Of a stretch of 64,000 bases of DNA, positions 36,601 to 49,900 are shown piece after piece (position 1 is the first letter of the stretch; each line of letters starts with the position of its first letter). A program made the position numbers and the translations under genes. The DNA comes from Hoplostethus atlanticus (lineage: Eukaryota > Chordata > Actinopteri > Trachichthyiformes > Trachichthyidae): NCBI GenBank assembly GCA_034670405.1, contig JAXDDX010000001.1, forward strand, positions 4,940,501 through 5,004,500. Reading direction: 5' to 3'. The notes beneath the pieces were generated by a model that was not told the DNA's origin, did no database searches, and saw nothing but the letters and a program-made list of their open reading frames with translations.

Positions 36601-38900
36601 ATGAATCAACACAATGATTGTATTTTAGACTCTGATAATACTCTGCCTGGTGGCTCTTTTTTATTTCTTCTGTTATACATTAGTATTGTAGGGACACAGG
36701 AAAAAGTTGAATCTACTGTTTGGGCATTGTGTCTTTGACCCCTGCGCTTGTTACTGTTTGTTTTAACGTTGTAAATCCATTTAAGCTTATTCTACTGTTG
36801 CACTCATTACAATTTGGTCTGGGTGAGAGTGTCAGTTAAATGCTTGAAATGTAATATGAATCTGCCTACTTTCAACAATACAATACAATGTGTCTCCAGA
36901 ACCTTCTGCAGAGCTGCTAATGAACATGAGTCGCTCTCGGCGTCTAATTGTGGTGCTCTCCCATGCCTACCTAGAGCAGGACTGGTGCTCCAACAACTTC
37001 AGGTCAGACTGTCTTTGACCCACTAAATTAGAAACATTATATTGTTGTTATGCAGCCATTACACTGTTTATCAAGCAGAATGATTCTGTACTTCATGTAT
37101 GAAATTGTGAGTAAATCTACTGTGGAATTTCTACAATTTGCCACTTGAGGTCAGTGTTGGTGCGACCACATAGTGAAGTAGCTGTGTTGTGTGTGTTCTC
37201 AGACAAGGCCTTCTGCACTTGTTGGAGCTCTCCCAGCGGCCCATCCTCATCACACTGGAGGGCCAAACCAAACACATGAGGCTGGAGATCAAGCAGCAGC
37301 TCAGAGAACATCAGCACTGCCTCACAATACTCACCTGGAGGCACAACTCTGTGGTAAGGGCCAAAATACACTTATTCTCAAGGTTGCTCTCTTGTAATAT
37401 AAACAAGAAAAGCATGCTGGGCATGAGTAATGAAGAATCTTTTGTTGTTTTTTTCAACACAATTTTTTTATATTTCCATTTTGAAAAATACAGATAAATA
37501 CTTGGACAGATGGGTTTAAAATTGAAATTCAGACATGAACATGGAATGACACATAATTAGGAGATTTAATATTAATAGAGACTGCATGCGGACAGCTGTG
37601 CATGTAGCATATGTGCACTTGAGTGTATGTGGATACGCCCTGAATTAATAAAGGTGAATGCTGCTTCTTCCTTTCTTTGTGATGACTGTAACGTTGTCCT
37701 AAGTTTACAGTGAGCTATACAAAATTAAAACCTTTGCTGCACATTTCTAAAGCGTTTTGATCCTGTCGTTGTTTCTTGATCTTATTTAGCTTGATTCCAT
37801 TAAGCTTATGAGAGGTGTGATGCCTTTTTTGCAGGTGTTTTGTGTAGGAGAACATATTAAAGGACAAGTCTTCCTAAAAAAAAGTCATAAGACCACATGA
37901 CCATTGGTCATATCGATATCATTGGATATATAGAAGAGGAGACAATTTTCCAGCAGCAAGAAGCAACTGGAATATTTCTGAAACACTGACACTGATAATC
38001 ATAACTGTATTTAATTGACAAAAACAAATTATGTGATTATAAGAGCATAAATGATGAGCATATAAGAGCGTAAAAAATGTTTGAGAAATGTAAAAATCCT
38101 TTTAAATCTAAAAAGCTTAAATATAAATCTGACTTAGTGATAAGAGGGCGACATGCAGACAAAGCTTCTGTAGTTTGGCCGTAGGAATCAGGAATCTGTG
38201 TTAATATTATAACATGGTATTATGTGTCTTGTTTGATTGCTGTGTGTTTGGTGTCCACAGGCTCCCCCCTCAGTCTTCTGGAAGGAGCTGGCCTTAGCTA
38301 TGCCTCGCAGGATGTCCTTCAACAGTGAGTCTGCAGGAGACCCTCAGATGCTGCTGCAAGATGACAAGGACCCCATGCTGACCCTCGACCCCGACTACCT
38401 GGACTGCCGCTCAGACACTGACCCTGCTGGAGACCTGGGTACGGCAATGTCCTCAACTGCTGACATGTCAGCACGCAAAGTGTACCGTTCTAATGATGAT
38501 TACGCAAGAATATTGGGATCCATAATAACAGCATTTCTATGGGGTCTCAATTATGGGGGATGGGCCGCTCTTATCACATCTCATCAGCCTACTTTGTCAT
38601 TTAGACTTATAAGGCAGGTGTAATCTTACATAGAAATCTTGCCTGCTGCAGCTTTAATAGGATTGGATGAGCTTGCATAAATTTGGGATATATTCTCCAT
38701 GTGTTACTTCTTCTTCTTCTGTCCCAGGGCTACGCCTCCCTGTGTACAAGGCCCTCACATCCAAAGCTCCGGTCCTCCCTGCTGCTCCCATCACGGCGGC
38801 TGTGTCCAAACCCTCAGACATTGATGTGTCCGATCTGGGATCACGTAACTATGGAGCCCGCTCAGACTTCTACTGCCTGGTCACCGACGAGGATATTTGA
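33663..38900 (+). CDS. sigirr: SIGIRR/TIR8-type inhibitory receptor with two Ig domains (DIGIRR-like)
   Basis: Single-pass IL-1R/TLR family receptor that dampens IL-1 and Toll signalling. Coding exons: 33663-33738 (signal peptide), 34741-35040 (Ig domain 1, Cys in 'RLNCPLEP' and 'YTCVVRD'), 35382-35834 (Ig domain 2, '[10 protein letters not shown]' and 'GLYSCTVRN'), 36164-36304 (helix '[17 protein letters not shown]' and '[12 protein letters not shown]'), 36395-36538, 36900-37002 and 37203-37353 (TIR: box 1 'KLYDAYISY', box 2 region '[10 protein letters not shown]', then '[12 protein letters not shown]'), 38261-38438 (box 3 '[14 protein letters not shown]', then '[12 protein letters not shown]'), 38728-38900 (tail '[20 protein letters not shown]', nearly as in human SIGIRR). 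It gives 572 residues, or 548 if a 72-nt AT-rich part of exon 3 is spliced out. Human SIGIRR has one Ig domain; a two-Ig form called DIGIRR is known in teleosts. All phases agree. Confidence 0.93.
35858..35883. repeat. (AC)n microsatellite
   Basis: Short AC run in the sigirr intron just after exon 35382-35834. Confidence 0.9.
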
Positions 38901-39400
38901 TCCACAGTCCTCTCACATCTGCACATTACATGAAGATGCCCACTTTGCTTTATATATCTATGTGAAGTAACTAAGTACAAGCTGAATTGTTTTTCTTTTC
39001 TTTACACTGTATGTTTTTAAAATCGCCAAGAGTGTTACAATTTAGTACTATTTCCATTTACCAAAGACTGATTTTTGGATATATTATATTTTGTATTTTG
39101 TGCTTATTGAAATCAAATTATAATTTAATGAGAACATTGTGTTAATAATTAACCTCGCTAACACACTTGTGTTAGTCAGGGAAATACACAGCACAAACTG
39201 TGCCATTGTTTTTGTGAGTATCCTGTATTTATAGAAAACTACATAATTGACAGTTCACAGCCAAGTCGTTGGTTTGAGTCCCCCAGCAGAGGGCAGAGCA
39301 AATTCAGACGCCACTGAAGAATCTTAGTACTTGCAATTTCTCTCCACTTGGGAGCTTTACGTGTGATGTAAACTGATTGTGGCAACTTGGAAATCACGTT

Positions 39401-39406
39401 AATAAA
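39401..39406 (+). terminator. sigirr poly(A) signal
   Basis: AATAAA 501 bases after the sigirr stop, followed by a T/G-rich stretch. Confidence 0.6.
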
Positions 39407-39664
39407 ACAGTTTGACAAGATATCTGGCTATTCTTTCTCTCTGGCGGCAGTTGGTGATCTCTGTCCCAGTGGGGTGATGACTGACTGCAGCGGAGTAGAG
39501 CTACATAGGGGTCCAGCAGGGAAGGCCTGTTATTGTCCTTGTCTTAGCAGGAGCAAATATGTAAACAGGGAGAGGCCTGGCATTTCTCAGCATTACAGTC
39601 TGTCAGTCTCTTATAGCCATGAGAAATGCTAAAGTACACATTACATTTAGTCACCAACAGTCTC

Positions 39665-39670
39665 TTTATT
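39665..39670 (-). terminator. pkp3 poly(A) signal
   Basis: AATAAA on the minus strand. It would give pkp3 a 3' UTR of about 1.25 kb (39650-40914) that stops about 250 bases short of the convergent sigirr end. Confidence 0.5.
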
Positions 39671-40914
39671 AGTTACAAAATATCCATTTGACACATCTGC
39701 CTGTATACAACACAAAAGCAAATATTAACACGGTCAACGTTTTTAAACAACAAAGGGTTATAAGTTCAACAAATACATGATTTAAAAAAAAAATCTGTGT
39801 ACTCTTTGTATTTAGGATTAGGGTTCGAAGTCTTTGCCATTGTTTTTTGGACGATTGCCATTCATGAACAAAACGTTGAGTTAAGTACAAAACAAATATT
39901 GTAGTATGCTCTGAAAATGAAGTAGGGGCTGCAAACTTTCACCCCTTATTCTCTGTTTCTCGACTTAATACATAACACATTACACATGACACAAAGAGCG
40001 CTTATAATGGCATGTTATGTAAAAATAAACTAACAATGGTATGAGAGTTTTTGACACAATTATTTGAAATGTCAAACATAAGCATTTACAGATGACAGAA
40101 CTGAGATTACTAAATTCTGAAAAGCACAAACTAACTACAAAATAGACTTTGTACAGCTTTAGAAGGTAAAACCATTACCCCCAGATTTCTGAATCATATT
40201 CATCAAAATCCACATTTCAGTAGTCTTTGTTTCTAGACATCCATGTATACATTCAATTATAACTCTGTTATAATTCTGACTTACTTATAAAGAATATGTT
40301 CCAGATAGGACATATTTATTCATCTATCCAAAAACTACAAATATAAAGTACATTATATATAACATTCATTAATTTACTGTATGAAAGAGAAGGCAACATT
40401 TACAAAAAAAAGTCAATATATTGGTTTATAATTAACCAGAGCAAGGCATACTCTAGTCTCTCATTGGTTGCATTCATGCTGAAAATGTGACCCTACAGTG
40501 AAAAGACGAGAGCAAAAGTCTCCTTATCTGCCCCATAAACAGTCCTTTATGGGACCGCTTCCACATGGCAGCCAGAGAGAAATCAAAAGAGGCAAACACA
40601 ACTGGCTAATGCAGGTTTCATTTTGGATACATGTTGCTCTGAGAGAGAAGAAAATCCCTGATTCCATAATACAGCATACAGTGTTCACACAAAGAAAGTA
40701 AAATGGCTAAGGTGCACACATTTGCGTACATTAGAGTGCATCAATAGTCCTTATTTCTAGCGGGTCACACTGCACCAATGTCCATCCAGCTCTAAAATGT
40801 GTAGGAAGTAGCCAAGTAGTTCTCCATTGGGTCCTGTAGGTCCTCAATCACTTATGTGTCCATGTCCTTATCCAATAACATCGTAGATATAAATTGCACC
40901 AGGATTACCTTTTT

Positions 40915-43900
40915 TTAGAATGTCATATCTGCAAAATCTGGTCTTGTAAACCCTTTCTGTGAAACAAAAAGCAGAATGGATACTTGTTATGTACCACACT
41001 GTATGAGCATAGATCCTAAAGATTAATTGATGGCAATAATTATACTGTGCTGTACACAATAGACTATATTTCCCTACTCTGAAGTGTCATTGTCAGCACA
41101 TGGTTTACGGTTTGTTGTATTTCTACTTGGATTATGAAAAGCAGAGTGACTTCTGAGCCCAAACACAACACTTTAAGTACATTCAGACCATTTCAGAGTT
41201 ACATAATTCAATGTTGAAATAATAACTCTGTTTTGTGCTTTTTGTAACATTTACCAAGACATAGCAGGAATCTGAGCATCACATGTAAAACTCAGCAGAC
41301 GTAGCAGAAACAGTAACGCATTTTTTGTTCTGTTGGGACTTGCTCATTAGGAAACAACCTGAATGCCGCACCCTGGGGAGGGGCGAGTCACCATCTGCAA
41401 AAGCAATAAATGTGCCTGGCCTTGCCCAAGAGGTAGATGTGCATCAGTGAGTGTGTGTTGAGAGATTAGTTGCTGTGAACACAGTTAGGGATGTATGGTT
41501 TTGAACACGAGCCACCCAATCCTGAAGGGAGTTCTAGAGAGGAAGGAATGTTAACTGACACACACACACGAGGGTGGGGCTCATCATTTACACTGAAGAG
41601 AAAGTTTTTGCTCTGAGCTTCTACCTCTGTGTATCAGTCTGCACATGTGCTGTACTGTCTTTGTTGCAAATGAGATATGAATATAAATAGATATAAATGT
41701 GAGAAAAATGGGGTCAACTAAGTTGAAAGATGAGAGAAAACAGAACTGTTGGTTATTTGAGAAAATCTAGGGCAACTTTAAATGAGAGGAATTCCACTGG
41801 GAATCCTTTTTGTGCCCCTTAATAGTACTTCGTCTCTAAGTGGAGCATTTACAGAAGGTTCTTTATTCACTCGGTTCGTACCTTCAGTGGTTGATGTGCT
41901 TAATTATACTTACAGTTCAATGGTTTAAGGCCTGCTTTCAAAATTGTAATATTTTTCAATTTTTCGTTTTAACATTCTGACTTGGACTTGCGTTGAAAGA
42001 CTTGTGACTTGACTATGACCAGAGAGTGACTTAAAAACACATCTGCTCTTATTCAGTTATTTGATAGTTCGGTAATAGAAGACATACATTTTTGTTTGGT
42101 TTGGCAGTTGATATTTTGAGACACTCCTTTGAGGTATCCGATTGGATATGATCTAATCCTTGATCTGTGAATCTTTTTTTTTAATTTTTTTTCAACTTTT
42201 TACAGGTTGGGCTCAATAACAATTCAGCATACTATAGTCCATCATATAGTCCACCTTTTTGGTATTTTGTCTAGTCTCTTACCTGTTTGTAGTCTTTGTG
42301 CAGCTTCTTGTACTGGAACATGTTGCAGAGAACTGTGGCTGCTGCTTTGGCCGCTTTCAGCTTCCCAGTGCTACAAAAGATACATTAACACTCAACACAA
42401 AGAACCTCTTCTGTTTTCAGACATTCATATCTTTCTACGTTTCTTGCAAACTACCAAGTGAGATACATCATTGAATAATACACATTTCTGTATCAATGCT
42501 CATAATAGCACATATGCAAGTAGAAGTGCAATGTTTAAACACAGCTTCTGTGAATGTAAAACATCATGTTCACCTCTCAGTAATCAATGATCTGCCATTT
42601 TAAAAGACCACTTACCTATTGTCATGGGAATTCTTGATGCCAACCAGTTTTGGCAGGCCATCAAAGAAGGTGATATCTCTGGCAGCAACGGAGCTGCTGG
42701 TCACCAGGTTATTTAAAATACCACAGATGTTAACCACCACCTCACTGGAGGGCTCCTTCTGCTGGCCGTCACTGGGCAGCTTTGTCACTAGGTTGTTCAC
42801 TACCTTTGTGGCTAAACAAAGAAATAAGTGCTGTTGTGATACTTGATCCAGTACAATAAACAACAAATGGCATTGAGTTACGGAGTGATCATCCTCTCAG
42901 GTTTGTAGTTAACACACCTTCCTCAGTCACATCTATATGTGTCATCTAATGTTTTACTTATAAGAAGGTGAAAGGTGTGAAGGACTGACCCATGTCATTC
43001 TTATCCCTGGCATGGCGGGACAGATTTCTGAGGAAGCCGGTGAGGGAGCGCAGCTCCAGGTCAGAGTTTGTACGCAAGAGATCGAGCAACACTGGCAGCA
43101 TGCGTTCCTGTTCCAGAGCCACTCGACTCAGCACTGACGCCCACTACAAGAAAGAGGAGACAAGCGGGGGGCAGATGAGCCAAGCTGAACCTGAATATAA
43201 TACATGTGAATGCTTCTGTAAGTGGCCTGAAGAGTGCTGATTACCCTCTTGTCCCCTGCAGTGATGTTCTGCAGTGCCCCAGCAGCAGCCTCGCGGGTGG
43301 TAGAATTGATCTCACACTGATGCAGCAGGCGGTTGTACAGCCCCACTATCTGGGGGTGCCACAGCCACTCTATTCCCTTCGGCACCCGGGCAACCTCAGT
43401 GAAAGTGGAGAGATCCTGGTTCTTCCGCTGTAAAGGGAAGAAAGATGCAGGAAGTCAGTCTTGAGCTTGACTTGTCAAGGCACCCAAAAATGTTGACAGG
43501 TAAAGGTTATGGGTGCATACATTTTTGGCTTTCTTGCTCTGCGGTGTAAAGCAACCAATGGCTTCACCCTTCCCTGTCTGTTGAGCTCTGGTTGGTCCTT
43601 CCAGGCGGAGCAGGGCAGATGGTGGAATCTCAGTGTAGAGCTGATAGGAGAGGTTTCTCAGGACACACACTGCATTTTCCACCCCCTGAGAACACAAACA
43701 CAAACAAGCAAGTGTGATGCTTGCGTTGAACACAAACACTACCTGCAACTTTAACTGCTATTCTCTGGTCGGTCAGTCTCACCTTGTCCTCTACTTTGTT
43801 GTCCTCAAGGGAGGCCTTGATGTAGCCCACCAGCGCATCCACCAGTCCATGGATTTCCCTCATCTGCTGACGGGTCTTCTCATTCACTGAGCTCAGATTC

Positions 43901-46900
43901 CTGGGCACCAGCAGGGCACACACAGATGGAGCAAGAGGTTAAAGAGCCATTTCAATTAAAGCCAATGGGAAAAAAGTGTTCATGGGAGAAATAGTAGACA
44001 TGAGGAAACAGTGTGAGGCAGAACATGCAAGACAAGAGTGTGAAACCATAGAGAGCAGACACAGATGTGTGTCCTGTACCTGAGACATCCGGTGGTATTG
44101 TAGAAGATGTCTGCCTCAGAGGGGCTCTGTTGGATGACCTCAGAGTCTCCGCTGCCTGACAGAGGAATGAGGATCCTCTCGGTCAGCTCAGGAAGGATCT
44201 CCCTGGCCAGCTTCTCCTTTAGGTTGTCTTTGGATGAAAGGTTCCACAGGATACCTACACAAACACACATCAGAGGAGGGTCATCAACTGCTATTTTTGC
44301 TTAATCTGCAATATTTCAATAGTTTCTTTAAAGCAATGGTTCTCACCAGGGTTACAAAAACGTTGCGAACCAGTGTTACAGTCTAGATTCTGGTGGAAAC
44401 ACTGTAGCCACACATAACTTGAAGACCTTGTAAGTCCAATTTTGTTGATTTTCATATTTTCATTTCATTCATGTGGGTTGAGAAGATTCTTGGGCTTATG
44501 AAACCCTTTCAAAACCCATTGGATAAACTAAGAAATGCATGGCAGTTGAACTAAAAACAAAGCTAATTATCTTAATTCCTGAAAAGCTGACAATTAGGAG
44601 ATCAAAGGTTTTCATCAGACAGTGACAATATGTTGGCCGGTCACATTTTGGCTAATTTCCCAGAGACAATGTATTGGCACAGCTGGTGTGTTCATGACCA
44701 CTTCCCCATACTGAACATGAACAGACAGACACAAGTCTCTGTGTTCAGGCAGATACAGATCAAGTTGTAACAGCTAAAACAAAAGGAGTGAAAAGTCCAT
44801 TACTCATAAAAAGGGAGTGGCTAAGAGTTCACAGGCCCATACAACTCCCTTCTCCTCCTCGTCACACACACTACGCTTCCCGCTCTGTGTGTACTCACAC
44901 GCACTATCTAGGAAATCTCCACCCTATGGTGATGTAAACCATGATCTTTTCTGTATCCACTGTCACAATCAAGAAGTCATTTTGCCTATTTGGAATTATT
45001 AGCTGGTGAAACTATAATTTAATAAAATACTGACAGATGGTGGATTCTTTCAAAGTTTCTGGTTTCCACTCTCCTCCCATTTGTTTTGTGTGAAATAATG
45101 ACATAATTTCAGAGGCTACTGTTCACTCCAAGATTTTCAAGGACACTATTGACTCAGGCAGTGTGCTAAGGGAGGATTATGTTGCATCCATGTTCTGCCT
45201 CTCATGGTTTGCATAATTTGTATTTGGGTCAACAGTCCAAAACAAGCAGCCGGCTCCAAAATGCAGATCAGCTCTGCTTGATAGTGGCGTAGTGTTTTAA
45301 CGTGAGTGACAGAGGCTTTGCCTGTCCTACCGGTGATGTTTTTGCGGAGCTCATCGTCAGGCTCCTTCAGTGCCTCAGTCAGCTGTGCGATGCCGCCCTC
45401 CTCGATCAGGGCCACCTTGTTGTCCATATTCTCATAGATTAGGTTGCGTGTGGCACCGGTGGCAAAACGCTGCACTTCCTGGTTGTCACAGTTGAACAGC
45501 TGCACCAGGTCCCTAATACCCTTGCAGCGACGCACCTTAGGATGGGATGGCATTGCATATTTAGTTTTAATAAAGTTTAGGTGACTCCATTCACACCTGT
45601 GATTAGGTGATTAAAGGTCATTTTTCCATTACACTATTGTTTCTGTATAACACAACTACATGCAAACACTGAATAGTCATCTCATGGATTAAGGAACTCG
45701 GACACAAACTGCCAGAAAACAATAGAGGGGCCCCTGTCCACCATGTTGGGAGACCACCACGTAATTCCAGCGTAACTGCTTTGCCTGACTTGCTGCTGTC
45801 AACACTGCAAATACCATGGTTACCTTTTGTCATGTGATTGGCTGTTTCAATAAGGCAGGATAATGGTGGTGCTGAAATTATTTTATAGGCTTCCAAAAAT
45901 CATGAAGAAAAAAACAAAAACATTATCAGAAAAAAAGAAGACGGCTATGGATAGCCTCAATCAATTGTCAAGACGCCAAGGCAGACAGCAGTACAGTCTG
46001 CTAAGATCAGTTCACATCTGGTGACTTGCTATCCAAGTACAAAAAGTCCTACTCAACTTTAGAAAAAGAAATGTCTGAGTGATTGCTAGCATACACAACA
46101 CCAGCTACTGCTGCTACTTGCCAACTCAAAAGGATTTGTTGACACAGCTGTTGATTAGCCTACCTAGCCAATACTGCTTGCAAGATTGGTAACTAAATCT
46201 AAGGCATTAGCATGACTATAATGTCATGACAAAGGTTTCCTAAGTTAGAAGTAAAGTTAACGTAACAATGACACTTGTCAGTGGTCTTCCAACAGGGCGT
46301 CTGGAGTGGCTGCTTCTGCAAAGGGTCTATTGCTTCAGGGTTGAAAATAATGGCAAGCCTCAACAAGCTGAAGGATCTGTGACGAACTACTTACATTTTG
46401 GTAAAACAAAAATGGTGTCAGAGTACAGATATGATAAATTGTGCAGCACTTGGAACAGTTGAAGTATGCCAGAATGGCAACAATGTTGTAACTATAACTA
46501 ACTAACTAACTAACCAACTAACTAAATGATGAACATCGATGTAACATTGATGGAAAACAATTCACATGGCTGAGGTTCCTAGCAAGGAGTTGCAGACAGG
46601 GGAGACAGAAGAATTCTGACCATAAATCCAATCTGTGTCCAGTACCTCATGTTTGGCATCGTTGTTGTTGTAACACTCGTGTTGAATATAGGCGGCTCCC
46701 AGGACCTGCATGTTAGGGTCAGACTCTCTCAGGTACTGCACCGCTGTGGGCATGTCCAAGCTGTTGATCCTGTCAAACCAGCAAATAACCAATTTAAACC
46801 AAGGAATGTAAAGATTCAGTGGTTTCATTTCCCTGCTACTATGTTTGGTAAATAAAACATAATGTCTTTTGGATGTTTCATGTGGAACAATAGTTCCAGT

Positions 46901-49900
46901 AACAGAGTCGCCACAGTAATCAATCTTAGATGATTTAGAGAAGTTGCTATAATTGCAGAAATTCTCCCATATCATACTGTGGTCTCTCAATCCGTTTGGC
47001 TAACCACAAGCTGTTGGAGTGTGAAATGCGAGGCCTGAAACTGCACTGCCACACCCAAACTAGTCCACCCAAACTAGTCCTGCCTCATACTAGTGCATTG
47101 CATTCACTGTAATGTCTGTAAGTTCATGAAAAATATGTCACAACTATGTCACATGAATCACAATGTTGTGGACTTCCTGTTCTTTGACAAGTTTCTGTTG
47201 CTCTGTCAGTTATTACATTTTAAAATATTTTTTAAAATGTACTTATTTTGCTAATAACTTACTTATTTAATCTTTCTATATCTGTATATAACAACATGTA
47301 TTAAGGTTGACTTCACTAACCAGTAGAATCTAAAATCTAGACACTCACTGAGGTACATGTGTTTTAATTTACTATATTCTTGTTCTCATTTGACTTTACA
47401 ACTTGTAAATAATAGTATGAGAACCTTGGATATTATTAATGCTACAAATTAAAAATGTGTCTTTGACCATGGGAGAAGAAACAAAGGGCGACTTATTGTG
47501 AGCTTCTCACCCGCTAAGGTTGCCCATGCTTCCCTTCATGTCCATCCCATCAAAGACGTCCATGCCCTTGCCCACACTGTGCATGCTCTTGATTGACATG
47601 GCACGGGACAGGGTGCCCTGGCGCTGCATCATCAGGTTCCCCTGAGAACCAGAGGACACTCCAGATTTCATGAACCCTCCTCCACCATAGCTGCTGCCCC
47701 CTGAAGACATCTGGTGCTGCAGGGTACCGGTCCCTGACACGGAGCCCATACTCAATCGGTTTCGGTTGTTAATCCTGCTGATAGTGCGGTAGGCTGGGCC
47801 TTTGAAGGAATGTGCCTGGACAACCTCCATCTCTCCTCCCGTCATCCCTCCGTTACGGGATAGAGTGCCACTGAGAGATCGGCGCATGGGGGGTGGGAAG
47901 GTCATGGTGCCCGCTGCTTGCCTCTGGCTGGAGGTGTAGCCATTCATTGTATTGTGGACGTACTGGCGGCTGAAGGTGGCATCCCGGTCAGAGATCATGC
48001 TGCCAGCATCGCTACCATCTACCATCCAGGCATTCACCTGAGTTGGCTGCTGTTGCATGGAGTGCAGAGAGATGGTATCTGGTTCAACTCGGCCCATGGG
48101 GAAGGTAGAGATGTTCATCTGGTGCCTGGTGCCCCCCTGGTAGCCCCCCAGGCGCACGTCATCATGTTGGTACATGGTGCCACCACCACTAAAACCACCC
48201 CCACCACTGATCCTCTGGCTGTAGCCCACATCCGCAAGAGACTGGGAGGTCCCACCTCTAGACATAGATAACTGGGACATGCGTTGAGCCTGGATCAAAG
48301 GAAGTAGGGAGCAAGCTTAAGCATGACATGGGTAAGCAGAGTTACTCAATGAGTTCCAATGTAATATGCGTAGGTGGATTTAAACAAACTACTGACATGA
48401 GTTATTCTAAATGACGATCGCAAAATTATTTGATTGGGCTGGCTAAGCTTTGGCAGCGTTCTTGTGGCAAAAATAAAAGCTTAATGAAATCTACACAATT
48501 ACAGCTCAAACATCTACAATGCCAATGTCTTCCTATTGAGGTACTAAAATGAAGGAATCTAGAGGGTGGACTTGAAGGACTGAGTTAATCCCATCACAGC
48601 CTACTGTGAAATACCACACATGTTGAGTCCTGAGTGGCCCACTTTGAAAACAACGGAAGGTCAGTCATGAACCACTGCTTTTTTGGAACAGCAGGACACA
48701 TGACACTTTGGATGATCAGCTGGATATTTCCATGATATGTGTGAATGCATGCTGAAATAGTGAGATAACTCTGATGTCCTTACCATGGCTGGTCTGGGGG
48801 CTGTGTAGACATAGGACTTGGAGCTAAAACCTGGGTTACTGGTATGGTATTTGATTGTTGAAGAACCGCCATATTCTGGAATTAAAGAACGAAAGTAAGG
48901 CATACAATAATAGGCATAAACACATAAAAACAGATTTCCACTTTTCTCGTTATATGGTATAATCCATCATTTAAAACTACACAAAAGACATTTGGATGTC
49001 CTCATAAAATGCATACAGTAATATCACATACAGTAAACAAGACTTATCAACAATCTTGTAAAATGTCTAATAAAAGTGAAAATTCATCGAGGGTTTTGTG
49101 AGTAAACGCTATAAGTCTCCTTAAATTCATGAACATGCTCTTCATGATAGCCAAGGATACAGTAATGGTAGATTTCCTCACATTACCACAGTGACAAGGT
49201 GTCATGCCTCTTTAATTTACAACAATCATGTGCATGAAGTACATCCATTTTTAATGCAGAATCAAAAACTAGGTTTCCTGTTTCACTGAACATGATACAA
49301 TTACCCAGATGGGCTGTGGTACTGCAATACCTGATCAGTTACAAAGTATGACTTCACTAGTCAGCCTTCACTTGGCCACTGGCCCAGGTCTCTCAATAGA
49401 GAAGGTGTGTGAATGTTGCTCCATTACCAGAATAGGGAGTGACCTTAGAGGCGAGGCGAGGCGAGGCGAGGCGAGGTGAGACAGATAGCAGTGGCATGTG
49501 TGTGCGTGCGTGTGTTTTACGATAGTGTGAGCGATGCCTGCGGCTCTTTCTACAGTTCACAACACTAATATCTGAGTGGGCTGAAAGCAGGACATATCAG
49601 ACAACAGAGATACAACCCTGTTAGCTATCTTTATTACAGTGATTGTATAATCATGTTTTAGATGTGAATGTGTGATTTCAGACTAAACTGTATATTTCGC
49701 ACCATGCACCAGATCAAATTCCTGGAAATCACATGCAAGCCATTCATTTAGTTATGAGTATTGTTATGAGTCAGAACAACCAAAAGAGATGATGCTAGCC
49801 TTTATTGCACTCTGGCTCTGTCTATTTACTTTCACACTACTCAGGATATTCTATTATTACTGCAACTGATTTTCAGAGAAATCATTTGTTTGACTTAAGT

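Larger units (their letters stand above)
38901..40914. other. Convergent 3' UTRs of sigirr and pkp3
   Basis: AT-rich untranslated sequence. The left quarter belongs to sigirr and most of the rest to pkp3, judging by the two poly(A) signals. No separate gene was recognised. Confidence 0.55.

Noticed and set aside
47918-48271. Plus-strand open frame of 117 codons
   Set aside because: Antisense of the Gly/Ser-rich pkp3 head exon; open only because of its composition.
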